The notes: generated by a model not told the origin, from the letters alone. Counted from the first letter of the stretch, positions 1 to 7,589 are shown. The stretch: DNA of 12,649 bases from an uncultured Candidatus Melainabacteria bacterium (GCA_934693215.1 CAKUVB010000035.1:1-12649), one strand, 5' to 3'. Numbers and translations: made by a program.

Positions 1-7
1 TATCAAG

Positions 8-34
8 AAATTTGTGATTTAATATAACAAATTT
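8..34. repeat. Inverted repeat upstream of the peroxiredoxin gene
   Basis: AAATTTGT (8-15) and ACAAATTT (27-34) are perfect 8-bp arms around an 11-nt spacer. It could be a weak AT-rich terminator of a gene lying left of the window or an operator for the peroxiredoxin gene; nothing else decides. A second small inverted repeat, TGCAAA (108-113) and TTTGCA (119-124), lies just upstream of the ribosome binding site. I see no convincing Per box in 1-150. Confidence 0.3.
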
Positions 35-150
35 ATCCCTACATCATCTTACCCAAATATCACCATAATATCTAATGTAATTTTAAAAATTTCTTCTATA
101 TTGGTTATGCAAACATTTTTTGCAAGAAAAATTGATATAGGAGATTTATT

Positions 151-711
151 ATGAAATTTGAAAATATTGAACTAAAAGGTCTTGATTCAAAAGGTAAAGA
201 AACAAAAATAAAACTTGCAGATTTAAAAGGTAAAAATATAATTCTTTATTTCTATCCAAAAGATGAAACCCCAATATGTACAAAAGAAGCAGGGAATTTT
301 AGAGATGCCTTAAAAAAACTTCCTGAAGATACGATTGTAATAGGAGTAAGTCCTGATAATATCGAGAGTCACAAGAAATTCTTTGAAAAACATAATCTAA
401 ACTTTAGCATTTTATCAGACACAGAACATAAACTGGCTAAAGCTCTTAAAAATATCAAAGAAGATGTAAAAGATAAGTTTGAAGAAGGTAAATATGAACT
501 TGATAAAATGAAAAATAAAATTCAAAATAAAAGAATTGATATGAAACTAAAACATGACGAAAAAGAAATTCGAGATAAAGAAAAACAACCAATAACAATG
601 CGTTCAACTTTTATTATTGATAAAAAAGGTCGTTTGATGAAGGAAATGAGAGATATTGATATAAAAGGTCATGTTGATGAGGTTGTCGAATTCGTCAAAA
701 CTTTGAAATAA
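151..711 (+). CDS. bcp: Bcp/PrxQ-type peroxiredoxin, one-Cys form with a charged insert
   Basis: Thiol peroxidase that reduces H2O2 and organic hydroperoxides in the cytoplasm. The thioredoxin-fold active-site stretch YFYPKDETPICTKEA (33-47) places the peroxidatic Cys at 43, with the upstream Pro and Thr of the PxxxTxxC motif (36, 40). The resolving Cys that E. coli Bcp carries five residues later is Gly48 here, and Cys43 is the only cysteine, so an outside thiol must resolve the sulfenic acid. The C-terminal core motif MRSTFIIDKKG is present. At 186 residues it is about 30 longer than typical Bcp (150-156). The extra length is a Lys/Glu/Asp-rich, probably helical segment at about 100-145, where the family normally has a short Trp-containing loop. 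AGGAG at 139-143 sits 7 nt before the ATG. It is convergent with the perR-rubredoxin operon, which supports a peroxide-defence role. Confidence 0.9.
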   Translation: MKFENIELKGLDSKGKETKIKLADLKGKNIILYFYPKDETPICTKEAGNFRDALKKLPEDTIVIGVSPDNIESHKKFFEKHNLNFSILSDTEHKLAKALKNIKEDVKDKFEEGKYELDKMKNKIQNKRIDMKLKHDEKEIRDKEKQPITMRSTFIIDKKGRLMKEMRDIDIKGHVDEVVEFVKTLK

Positions 712-731
712 ATTCTATTAACCAATAATAA

Positions 732-759
732 AAAGCGAGCAAAGATTTTTGCTCGCTTT
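732..759. terminator. Bidirectional terminator between bcp and rubredoxin
   Basis: Perfect 12-bp hairpin, AAAGCGAGCAAA (732-743) pairing with TTTGCTCGCTTT (748-759) around a GATT loop, in the convergent gap. Read on the minus strand it is followed by a T-rich run, so it looks strongest for the perR-rubredoxin transcript. On the plus strand the tail is weaker (TTTGGGTTTAAGTTT) but should still serve bcp. Confidence 0.9.
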
Positions 760-781
760 GGGTTTAAGTTTACTTCTCTGA

Positions 782-922
782 TTATTCTTCTTCGCTGAAT
801 TGGTCTTTGCCAACTCCACAAAGAGGGCATGTGTAATCCTCCGGCAAATCCTCAAACGCAATGTTATCATTTTCTGCTGGATCATATACATAACCACACA
901 CATCACATACGTATTTTTTCAT
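782..922 (-). CDS. Rubredoxin
   Basis: Small iron-sulfur electron carrier of 46 residues, beginning MKKYVCDVCGYVYDPAE. The two knuckles are C6-x2-C9-G-Y and C32-P-L-C35-G, which coordinate a single Fe(SCys)4. The usual aromatic core (Tyr4, Tyr11, Tyr13, Phe42) is present, with an acidic tail (SEEE). Standard rubredoxins are 45-54 residues, so it is complete. AAAGGAG (930-936, minus strand) lies 7 nt before the ATG. It follows perR on the same strand with a 39-nt gap, so the two are very probably cotranscribed. Family knowledge: rubredoxins in anaerobes pass electrons to rubrerythrin-type peroxidases and superoxide reductases. Control by PerR fits that role, though no such partner is in the window. 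Confidence 0.95.
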   Translation of the reverse strand: MKKYVCDVCGYVYDPAENDNIAFEDLPEDYTCPLCGVGKDQFSEEE

Positions 923-961
923 GTTTGTTCTCCTTTACTGTGTATCTATCTGTGTAAACTA

Positions 962-1384
962 TCAGAGGCAGTTTTTACATATCCCCTTGATCTGAAAATT
1001 TGTTTGTAATACTTTTCCGTATTGTTCACACCCTTCAGGTGCTTTGATATAATCATCAAGAAAAATATCATATACAGCACCACATTTTGTACAAATAAAA
1101 TGACAATGTGGTGATAAGTCTGCATCATATCTCGTTTTTGGAAGTTCGTTATCAACCTTAAATATCAAACCCAATTCTTCTAATGATGCCAGTGTTCTAT
1201 ATACCGTATCTAAAGATATTGTTGGCATAACTTTGCGAACCTCATCATATACCATTTCTGCGTTAGGGTGAGATGTCACACTCGCAATCATTTTCAAGAC
1301 CTCTATTCGTTGTGGTGTTAGTCGCATATTTGCTTCTCCACATCGTTTTTTAAGTTCTTTGAGTTTTTCTTCTACCTTATTCAT
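962..1384 (-). CDS. perR: Fur-family peroxide sensor, PerR type
   Basis: Metal-dependent winged-helix repressor of peroxide-stress genes, 140 residues (family usual length). The N-terminal DNA-binding domain (about 15-85) includes the recognition-helix region SLDTVYRTLASLEELG (57-72). The sensing site aligns with B. subtilis PerR at a constant offset of +2: H39, D87, H93, H95 and D106 match H37, D85, H91, H93 and D104. The Asp at the last position (Glu in Fur) is the residue linked to peroxide rather than iron sensing. The structural zinc site is C98-x2-C101 plus C136-x2-C139. AAGGAA (1390-1395) lies 5 nt before the ATG. Directly upstream is a Per-box-like palindrome, so autoregulation is likely. 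The PerR assignment over Fur or Zur rests on residue matches and on the rubredoxin/peroxiredoxin neighbours. Confidence 0.9.
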   Translation of the reverse strand: MNKVEEKLKELKKRCGEANMRLTPQRIEVLKMIASVTSHPNAEMVYDEVRKVMPTISLDTVYRTLASLEELGLIFKVDNELPKTRYDADLSPHCHFICTKCGAVYDIFLDDYIKAPEGCEQYGKVLQTNFQIKGICKNCL

Positions 1385-1393
1385 AACAATTCC

Positions 1394-1438
1394 TTATTAA
1401 TAATTATTATTAATAACATAGAATTTATTTTTTTGCAA
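1394..1438 (-). promoter_or_regulatory. perR promoter with Per-box-like operator
   Basis: On the minus strand, TTGCAA (1438-1433), a 17-bp spacer and an extended -10 (TGT then TATTAA, 1415-1410) make a plausible promoter. Across the -10 and start site, the 10-bp self-palindrome TTATTAATAA occurs twice (1394-1403 and 1407-1416) with TTA between, giving a 23-bp inverted repeat. Its core, TAATAAT-T-ATTATTA (1398-1412), is a 7-1-7 repeat that differs from the B. subtilis Per box TTATAAT-N-ATTATAA at one position per arm. That placement would let PerR block its own promoter and the cotranscribed rubredoxin. Confidence 0.65.
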
Positions 1439-1530
1439 CCCCCTTCGTTTATATTTTTTATAAAATACAAAATTATTGTATTGCCCAACATAGGGATTTA
1501 TTTTTTTATTTATAGATATATATTGAATTT

Positions 1531-2670
1531 GTGAAAAATGTAAAAAGGAATACATTATTAACTTATTTATCAGGCAGTTATAAAACAGAAACAAACGTTA
1601 ATCCAGATAGAATTTATGAATTAAATAACATGCCTGAAAAATCGGGTGATACGGTTTATTTATGTGAAAGAGAGCTTAGATATGAGGACAATTTTGGTAT
1701 CAATTTTGCATTTGAAAAATCTAATGAAATAATTATTCTGTATTCTCCACATCAACTCAAGAATCTAAATGTTGGAACAATTATTGTTGATTTTAACCCA
1801 ATAAAAGATTATTCATACTTAAAGCAATTTGGGTGCAAAATATACGAGGTTGATTCCCACAATATTATCCCTGCAAGGATTGTATCAAATAAACAAGAAT
1901 ATTCAGCAGGAACATTTAGACGTAAAGTGTATTTTCAAATAAACAAATATTTAACAGATTATCCATTTAAACCAATAAAAAATAAGTATGCTAGAAAAGT
2001 TTTAGATAATTTTATTCAAGGCAAGCTTGATTATTATGCAGAATTTAAAAATGACCCAACAAAAGCTATGACCTCTAACCTCTCTATATATTTGAACAAG
2101 GGATTTATTTCGTCACAGAGAGTTGTGTTAGAAATTCTTAAATCAAATACAAACGAGGAAAATATTGAGGAATTTTTAGAAGAAATTATTATCAGAAAAG
2201 AGCTTGCTGATAATTACTGTTTGTATAATAAAAATTACAAATCAATAAAAGGAATTCCAAACTGGGCAAAATCTACTCTTATAAAACATACAGAAGATTT
2301 TAGAGAATATGTATATACAAAAGAAGAATTTGAGCAAGCTAAAACTCATGATAAATTGTGGAATGCGACTCAACATCAGTTAATAAAAGATGGGTACATT
2401 CATGGATATTTAAGAATGTACTGGGCTAAAAAAATTTTGGAATGGACAAAAAATCCGCAACAGGCTCTTGATATAGCGATTTATTTGAATGATAAATATG
2501 GATTAGATGCACCTTCACCTAACGGATATGTTGGGATTTTGTGGGCGATAGGTGGATTGCATGATAGAGCATTTCGAGATAGCAATATTACCGGACAAAT
2601 CCGTAAAATGACATATAAAGGGATAAAATCCAAGTATGATGTTGAGGAATATATTTTAAAATATACTTAA
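1531..2670 (+). CDS. Class II CPD photolyase with shortened N-terminal domain
   Basis: Light-driven FAD enzyme that splits cyclobutane pyrimidine dimers in DNA. The C-terminal catalytic domain is complete: RKELADNYCLYN (222-233), LWNATQHQL (276-284), HGYLRMYWAKKILEW (291-305) and PNGYVGILWAIGGLHDRAF follow the class II pattern. The class II tryptophan triad of Methanosarcina mazei (W360, W381, W388) maps with exact spacing to W277, W298 and W305. At 379 residues it is about 80 shorter than the M. mazei enzyme, all of it N-terminal of W277. The first strand-helix unit (YEDNFGINFAFEKSNEIIIL, 51-70) runs almost straight into the IIVDF...IYEVDSHNIIP part of the antenna domain. The SNLSIYLNKGFIS stretch (182-194) departs from the usual SNLSPYLHFGQIS. 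The GTG start has no Shine-Dalgarno; an in-frame TAG at 1513 limits extension, and residues 1-24 have no clear counterpart, so the start is uncertain. Confidence 0.85.
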   Translation: MKNVKRNTLLTYLSGSYKTETNVNPDRIYELNNMPEKSGDTVYLCERELRYEDNFGINFAFEKSNEIIILYSPHQLKNLNVGTIIVDFNPIKDYSYLKQFGCKIYEVDSHNIIPARIVSNKQEYSAGTFRRKVYFQINKYLTDYPFKPIKNKYARKVLDNFIQGKLDYYAEFKNDPTKAMTSNLSIYLNKGFISSQRVVLEILKSNTNEENIEEFLEEIIIRKELADNYCLYNKNYKSIKGIPNWAKSTLIKHTEDFREYVYTKEEFEQAKTHDKLWNATQHQLIKDGYIHGYLRMYWAKKILEWTKNPQQALDIAIYLNDKYGLDAPSPNGYVGILWAIGGLHDRAFRDSNITGQIRKMTYKGIKSKYDVEEYILKYT

Positions 2671-2678
2671 AATATATT
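2648..2678. repeat. AT-only inverted repeat over the photolyase stop codon
   Basis: AATATATTTTAA (2648-2659) and TTAAAATATATT (2667-2678) are perfect 12-bp arms with a 7-nt loop. With no G or C in the stem it would be a weak RNA hairpin. It is the only candidate terminator between the photolyase gene and the rfb promoter. Confidence 0.3.
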
Positions 2679-2707
2679 AACAACATTAGAATTAATCACA
2701 ATATTAA

Positions 2708-2732
2708 TGGTATAATATTCCTAATTAAGGAG
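2708..2732 (+). promoter_or_regulatory. Extended -10 promoter and RBS of the rfb operon
   Basis: TGGTATAAT (2708-2716) is a consensus TGn-extended -10 box; no good -35 is seen, which is usual for this class. The predicted start near 2723 leaves a leader of about 16 nt containing AAGGAG (2727-2732), 6 nt before the rfbC ATG. It would drive the four tightly packed genes 2739-5932. Confidence 0.7.
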
Positions 2733-2738
2733 AAGTTT

Positions 2739-3287
2739 ATGGGTTTTGAATTTATAAAACAGGAGATACCAGAAGTTGTTTTAATAAAACCAAAGGTATT
2801 TGGTGATAACAGAGGTTTCTTTATGGAAACATATAAGAAATCAGAATTTTATGCAAATGGTATTGAAATAGAATTTAATCAAGATAATCATTCAAAATCA
2901 ACTGCACATGTTTTGAGAGGTTTGCATTTTCAAAAAGCACCATACGGACAAGCAAAAATAGTACGTTGTACCAGAGGCAGAATTTATGATGTAGCAGTTG
3001 ATATCAGACCAGAATCCAAAACTTTTGGAAAATATGTAAAAGTGGAATTATCAGAAGATAATAAGCAAATGTTATTTATTCCAGAAGGCTTTGCACATGG
3101 GTTTGTTGTTTTATCAGAAGAAGCAGAACTGAACTACAAAGCATCAGGAGAATATGCTCCTCAAGCTGATTGTGGTGTTATATGGAATGACAAAGATATT
3201 AATATTGATTGGGAAATAGATTTTGAACCAATTTTGAGTGAAAAAGATACAAAACAAAAAACTCTAAAGGAATTATTTAATGACTAA
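2739..3287 (+). CDS. rfbC: dTDP-4-dehydrorhamnose 3,5-epimerase
   Basis: Converts dTDP-4-dehydro-6-deoxyglucose to dTDP-4-dehydro-L-rhamnose, the third step of dTDP-L-rhamnose synthesis. The 182-residue cupin-fold protein has the usual length, and its active-site residues keep the numbering of the Salmonella enzyme: R60 and H63 in RGLHF, K73, H120 in GFAHGF, Y133 and D170 in LSEKD, where H63 and D170 form the catalytic dyad. It is first in the operon, with AAGGAG 6 nt before the ATG. Its last 8 nt overlap the glycosyltransferase start, indicating translational coupling. The epimerase coming before the dehydratase and thymidylyltransferase is a non-standard order. Confidence 0.97.
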   Translation: MGFEFIKQEIPEVVLIKPKVFGDNRGFFMETYKKSEFYANGIEIEFNQDNHSKSTAHVLRGLHFQKAPYGQAKIVRCTRGRIYDVAVDIRPESKTFGKYVKVELSEDNKQMLFIPEGFAHGFVVLSEEAELNYKASGEYAPQADCGVIWNDKDINIDWEIDFEPILSEKDTKQKTLKELFND

Positions 3288-4059
3288 AAAATTATCTATT
3301 ATTATTCCTACATTACAAAAAAGACCTGAGTTTTTATATCAACTAGTTAATTCTTTAGTAAAAGATGATTCTGTTGGAGAAGTTATAGTTATTGACAATT
3401 CTACCAAAGGGCTGGATTTTAATAACGAAAAAGTTAAAGTTATTATTCCTCAAGAAAATTTATTTGTAAATCGTAGTTGGAATTTAGGTGTTCAAAAATC
3501 TAAATACGATTATATCGGAATATTTAATGATGACATTTGTATTCCGGAAGGCTTTTGTTCAAAGATTATAGAAAAAATTTCTGACAAAATTGGTGTTATT
3601 GGCACAAATGGTTATTCAATGATTAACAAATCTTATGAACCTGAAACAATTACGGACAATTCGTTTGAACTAGAAGAAGTTCCATACACAACATTTAATT
3701 ATGGTGTAATGTTATTTATGCACAAAAATAATTATTATCAGATTCCGAAAGAATTGAAAATCTTTTATGGTGATGATTATTTGTTTGTAATGAATCAAAA
3801 ACATAAACGAAAAAATTACGTAATAGAAAACTTGAAAATGTATCATTACGGTTCATTGTCATCGAAAGCATTTTCTGATTTAATAAAAAAAGAAAATAGT
3901 TTATTTAATAAATTCACTTTATCAATTTGGGATAGGTTATTTTCAATAAAAAGAACAAGAACAAAATTAGTTATAAGATTCTTAGGAATTTCTTATGGAA
4001 TCAAAAAAGAAGATTTAAGACAAAAAAATTCGATACATGATTTATCGTTAGGAGAATAA
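3280..4059 (+). CDS. Glycosyltransferase, GT2-like (GT-A fold)
   Basis: Probable sugar transferase for a rhamnose-containing surface glycan; acceptor unknown. The N-terminal nucleotide-binding half shows the GT-A pattern: LSIIIPTLQKRPEFL (5-19), EVIVIDNS (34-41), then NRSWNLGV (64-71) and the DxD-type metal site FNDDI (82-86). A later acidic pair in YGDDYLFV probably belongs to the acceptor or catalytic side. It is 259 residues, compact, with a basic C-terminal tail and no membrane segment, so it is cytoplasmic or peripheral at the membrane. It overlaps rfbC by 8 nt (AAAGG at 3266-3270 inside rfbC) and ends 3 nt before rfbB. Position in the operon suggests that it uses dTDP-L-rhamnose or acts on the same polymer; the donor is inferred, not seen. 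In the rfb gene set it occupies a slot where rfbD might be expected. Confidence 0.8.
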   Translation: MTKKLSIIIPTLQKRPEFLYQLVNSLVKDDSVGEVIVIDNSTKGLDFNNEKVKVIIPQENLFVNRSWNLGVQKSKYDYIGIFNDDICIPEGFCSKIIEKISDKIGVIGTNGYSMINKSYEPETITDNSFELEEVPYTTFNYGVMLFMHKNNYYQIPKELKIFYGDDYLFVMNQKHKRKNYVIENLKMYHYGSLSSKAFSDLIKKENSLFNKFTLSIWDRLFSIKRTRTKLVIRFLGISYGIKKEDLRQKNSIHDLSLGE

Positions 4060-4062
4060 AAT

Positions 4063-5040
4063 ATGAAGATTTTAGTTACAGGTGGTGCAGGTTTTATTGG
4101 TAGCTGTTTTGTTAGGCACATGCTAAATAAACATCAAGATTATAAAATTATAAACATTGATGCTTTGACTTATGCCGGTAATATTGCAAATTTAGATGAT
4201 GTAAAAAACAATCCAAACTACACATTTGTTCATGGAAATATATGCGACAAAAAACTTGTAAGAGAACTAATCTCTGAATGTGATGCAGTTGTAAACTTTG
4301 CAGCAGAATCTCATGTTGACCGTTCTATTACTAACCCTGAAATCTTTATTGAAACAAATGTTCAAGGAACTTTAAATCTTCTTCAAGCCTCTAAAGAACT
4401 TGGTGTAGATAGATATTTACAAGTTTCTACAGATGAAGTTTATGGTACGTTAGGCAAAACAGGATATTTTTATGAAACAACTCCTCTTGCACCTAATAGC
4501 CCATATTCAGCATCAAAAGCAAGTGCTGATATGTTAACTCGTGCTTATTATGAAACTTATAAATTGCCTGTTTTGAACACAAGATGTTCAAACAATTATG
4601 GACCTTATCAATATCCTGAAAAATTAATTCCATTCTTCATTTCTCAACTTTTAAAAGGCGAAAAAGTTCCTGTATATGGAGATGGACTTAATGTAAGAGA
4701 TTGGTTATATGTATATGACCATTGTGAGGCTATTGATACCGTTCTTCATAAAGGTAAAGTAGGTGAAGTATATAATATTGGTGGACATAACGAAAAAACT
4801 AATATGGAAATTACTCATTTAATCCTTGAGGCTATGGGCAAAGATGAATCTTCTATTAAGTATGTTCAAGATAGACTGGGACACGATAGAAGATATGCAA
4901 TCTCTAATGATAAAATTACTTCTGAGCTTGGTTGGAAACCATCATTGACATTTGAACAAGGTATAAAAATAACTATTGACTGGTATCTAAACAATCAAGA
5001 ATGGATAAAAAGTATTGAAGCTAAACAATTAGCTGTATAA
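4063..5040 (+). CDS. rfbB: dTDP-glucose 4,6-dehydratase
   Basis: NAD-dependent dehydratase making dTDP-4-dehydro-6-deoxy-D-glucose, the second step of the dTDP-rhamnose pathway. It is an extended short-chain dehydrogenase: GGAGFIG (7-13) binds NAD, NFAAESHVDRS (78-88) is the family signature, T123-D124-E125 is the dehydratase catalytic trio, and YSASK (148-152) supplies the Tyr-Lys pair. SNNYGPYQYPEKLIP and RDWLYVYDH bind the sugar nucleotide. The 325-residue length is normal for a slightly short RfbB. AGGAG (4050-4054), inside the end of the glycosyltransferase gene, lies 8 nt before the ATG. Confidence 0.97.
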   Translation: MKILVTGGAGFIGSCFVRHMLNKHQDYKIINIDALTYAGNIANLDDVKNNPNYTFVHGNICDKKLVRELISECDAVVNFAAESHVDRSITNPEIFIETNVQGTLNLLQASKELGVDRYLQVSTDEVYGTLGKTGYFYETTPLAPNSPYSASKASADMLTRAYYETYKLPVLNTRCSNNYGPYQYPEKLIPFFISQLLKGEKVPVYGDGLNVRDWLYVYDHCEAIDTVLHKGKVGEVYNIGGHNEKTNMEITHLILEAMGKDESSIKYVQDRLGHDRRYAISNDKITSELGWKPSLTFEQGIKITIDWYLNNQEWIKSIEAKQLAV

Positions 5041-5053
5041 AAGGAGAACTATA

Positions 5054-5932
5054 ATGAAGGGAATAATACTTGCAGGTGGTGCAGGAACAAGACTATATCC
5101 TAGTACAATGGTTGTATCAAAACAACTTTTACCAGTTTATGATAAACCAATGATTTATCACCCAATTTCTGTTTTAATGCTTGCAGGTATAAAAGATATC
5201 CTTATAATTTCAACTCCTCAAGATTTACCTAATTTTAAAAAGTTGTTAAAAGATGGTTCTCAATTTGGGGTTAGATTTGAGTACAAAGAACAACCTTCTC
5301 CTGATGGTTTGGCTCAAGCTTTTGTTTTGGGTGAAGAATTTATTGGAGATGATAGTGCTGCTTTAATTCTTGGTGATAATATATTTTATGGTCAAGGTTT
5401 CTCTGGCATGTTGAAAGAAAATATTGAAATGATAGAAAAACAAGGTGGTGCGTCTGTATTCGGATATAAGGTTAAAGACCCTGAAAGATTTGGAGTTGTT
5501 GAGTTTGACAAAAACAACAAAGCAATTTCTATAGAAGAAAAACCAGCTAATCCAAAATCTGATTATGCAGTAACAGGTTTGTATTTCTATGATAATAATG
5601 TTGTTAAGTACGCAAAAGAACTTAAACCTTCTGCTCGTGGAGAGTATGAAATCACAGATTTGAATAGAATTTATTTAGAAAAGAATCAATTGAATGTAAA
5701 CCTTTTAGGACGTGGTTTTGCTTGGTTGGATACAGGTACTCATCATTCTTTGCTTCAAGCAGGGTTGTATATCCAAACAATCGAAGAAAATCAAGGAATA
5801 AAAATTGCATGCTTAGAAGAAATTGCGTATAGAATGGGATTTCTTTCTAAAGAACAAATTGCAAAAAATATAGAAGGTTATAAAGGGAATGAATATTTTA
5901 ACTATGTAAAAAAGATAGTTGAAAAATCTTAA
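5054..5932 (+). CDS. rfbA: Glucose-1-phosphate thymidylyltransferase
   Basis: Joins dTTP and glucose-1-phosphate to dTDP-glucose, the entry step of the pathway and the usual point of feedback by dTDP-rhamnose. The nucleotidyltransferase signature GGAGTRLYPST (8-18), catalytic K23 in VSKQLLPVYDKPMIY, Mg-binding D108 in ILGDN, and WLDTGTH near the C-terminal third are all present. The 292-residue length is standard. AAGGAG (5040-5045) lies 8 nt before the ATG; the gap from rfbB is 13 nt, so it ends the operon. Its stop codon is only 5 nt from the convergent SulP stop. The only terminator candidate is a weak hairpin, TGAAAAAT (5920-5927) with ATTTTTCA (5940-5947), overlapping the ends of both genes. 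Confidence 0.97.
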   Translation: MKGIILAGGAGTRLYPSTMVVSKQLLPVYDKPMIYHPISVLMLAGIKDILIISTPQDLPNFKKLLKDGSQFGVRFEYKEQPSPDGLAQAFVLGEEFIGDDSAALILGDNIFYGQGFSGMLKENIEMIEKQGGASVFGYKVKDPERFGVVEFDKNNKAISIEEKPANPKSDYAVTGLYFYDNNVVKYAKELKPSARGEYEITDLNRIYLEKNQLNVNLLGRGFAWLDTGTHHSLLQAGLYIQTIEENQGIKIACLEEIAYRMGFLSKEQIAKNIEGYKGNEYFNYVKKIVEKS

Positions 5933-5937
5933 ATCCT

Positions 5938-7545
5938 TTATTTTTCATATTTTAATTTTGATTTTGCATAAAGAATGGCAGAGTTTTCATCTTGAAATAC
6001 ATTTTTTGTTCCAATTTGTTTTATGATTGATAGACTTTCAAGTTGTTCTAATACTGTTCTGTTTGATACAAGTATTGGTTCTATGTGTTGTGATTTGAGT
6101 CTAACAATAATATCTTCTAACGCAAAAACTGCAGAGATATCAAGAGTATCTTCGCCATCATAGTTAATTATTAAATATTTTGTACCTAATACATCATCAA
6201 AATGAGAAATTAACTGTGTTGCAGAGCCAAAAAAGAATTGTCCTTCAATATGCACAACACGAATTTTGTGTTTATAATCTTTTTCAAGTTCTCTTTCCAT
6301 TTGCATAATATCTGTATCATAAACTTTTTTATGTCGTAGTTTTGCTCTGTCTGCAACTCTTTTTGCATATAATAATGCTGCAAGTGTAATACCGGCTCCT
6401 ACGGCAAATATAAGGTTATAGAATACGGTTAAAAAGAATACCAAAAACAAAATATACAAATCATCTTTTGGTGCAAATTTTAAAACCTTAATAAATTTCA
6501 TGTCGATAATATCATAACCTATTTTTATCAAAATTCCAGCAAGAACAGCAAGAGGTATTTGAGCTACAAACCCAGAACATTGGAATAGAAGTACAATTAG
6601 GATTAAAGGGTTTATAATCGAAGTCAATTTTGTACTTGAACCCGAGTTGAGAGCCGCAACTGTTCTCATTGTAGCCGCAGAGCCTCCTAATGACCCTGTT
6701 AAGCCACAAAGCAAATTTCCAAGACCTAAAGCTGATAATATTTTCTTTGGTGGAGTTTTTGTTTTCATAAGAGAATCTGAAACCAAACCCGTTAATAATG
6801 ATTCTGCAGAAAATACAATTGTTAATGTTAGAGCATAAGGGATAAACTCTATAGTTTTTTTGAAATCAAAGTATGGTGTTACAATTTGAGGAAAAGCAAC
6901 AGAAACATTTGAAATTCTATCTATATTAAGCCCTAAATGAATAGATAAATAGGTACAAAATATCAATGCAATAACCTGAGATGGTATTATTTTGGTTATA
7001 AATTTAGGTATACCAAAAACGATTAATAATGTTATTAAACCCATAAATAACGCATCTTGATTGATTGTTACAAAACTATTATGTAGATTTAATATTGTAT
7101 CCACAGTTGATGAAAGAGATTTATGACCCATTAACGGATTGAGTTGTAAAATAATTATTATAAATCCAACCCCGTTCATAAACCCGGAAATAACAGGATA
7201 TGGAACATATTTAACAATCTCAGGGAGTTTAGTTAGAGAACAAATAAATTGAATTATACCTGCCATAACAATAATAGTTGCAGCAGCTTTTAAATCATAC
7301 CCTAGAGAAGTCATCATTGCTGCAATAACAATTGCAACAGGGCCTGTTGTTCCTGAAACCATAGGAATCTTTGGTCCTAATATGCCTGCAACAAAACAAA
7401 GTATTATAGCACCCCACATGCCTGCACTCGCACCAAAACCAGTTGCAACTCCAAAAGCTAAAGCTTGAGGAAGTGTTATTATTGCAGAATTTAGCCCGCC
7501 AAAGATGTCACCAATATAAATGTTTATTTTATTTTTTAAATCCAT
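5938..7545 (-). CDS. SulP-family anion permease with STAS domain
   Basis: Inner-membrane secondary transporter of the SLC26/SulP family; sulfate and bicarbonate are the usual bacterial substrates and the sequence does not decide between them. The membrane part (about 10-400) opens with DIFGGLNSAIITLPQALAFG (13-32), the first conserved SulP segment, followed by VSGTTGPVAIVIAA (63-76), the half-helix substrate-site motif. AESLLTGLVSDSL and the Gly-rich GLTGSLGGSAATMRT follow. The cytoplasmic STAS domain (about 428-530) carries INYDGEDTLDISAVFALEDI. The 535-residue length is typical. No Shine-Dalgarno is visible before the ATG. It is divergent from the HPP-like gene with only 44 bp between the two starts, so the promoters must overlap. 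Convergent with rfbA. Confidence 0.9.
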   Translation of the reverse strand: MDLKNKINIYIGDIFGGLNSAIITLPQALAFGVATGFGASAGMWGAIILCFVAGILGPKIPMVSGTTGPVAIVIAAMMTSLGYDLKAAATIIVMAGIIQFICSLTKLPEIVKYVPYPVISGFMNGVGFIIIILQLNPLMGHKSLSSTVDTILNLHNSFVTINQDALFMGLITLLIVFGIPKFITKIIPSQVIALIFCTYLSIHLGLNIDRISNVSVAFPQIVTPYFDFKKTIEFIPYALTLTIVFSAESLLTGLVSDSLMKTKTPPKKILSALGLGNLLCGLTGSLGGSAATMRTVAALNSGSSTKLTSIINPLILIVLLFQCSGFVAQIPLAVLAGILIKIGYDIIDMKFIKVLKFAPKDDLYILFLVFFLTVFYNLIFAVGAGITLAALLYAKRVADRAKLRHKKVYDTDIMQMERELEKDYKHKIRVVHIEGQFFFGSATQLISHFDDVLGTKYLIINYDGEDTLDISAVFALEDIIVRLKSQHIEPILVSNRTVLEQLESLSIIKQIGTKNVFQDENSAILYAKSKLKYEK

Positions 7546-7555
7546 AAAATATATA

Positions 7556-7582
7556 TTAACATAATTTTGTTAGATTTATAAT
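7556..7582 (+). promoter_or_regulatory. Promoter of the HPP-like gene, probably leaderless
   Basis: TATAAT (7577-7582) is a perfect -10 box, with TTAACA (7556-7561) as a possible -35 at a short 15-bp spacing. Only 7 nt separate the -10 from the ATG at 7590 and there is no Shine-Dalgarno, so transcription would begin at or next to the start codon. It shares the 44-bp divergent gap with the SulP promoter. Confidence 0.55.
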
Positions 7583-7589
7583 TTATATT

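Noticed and set aside
718..1155. Open frames on both strands over the rubredoxin and perR region (62-69 codons)
   Set aside because: They are out-of-frame shadows of rubredoxin (782-922) and perR (962-1384), with Lys/Ile/Cys-rich meaningless sequence and no ribosome binding sites.
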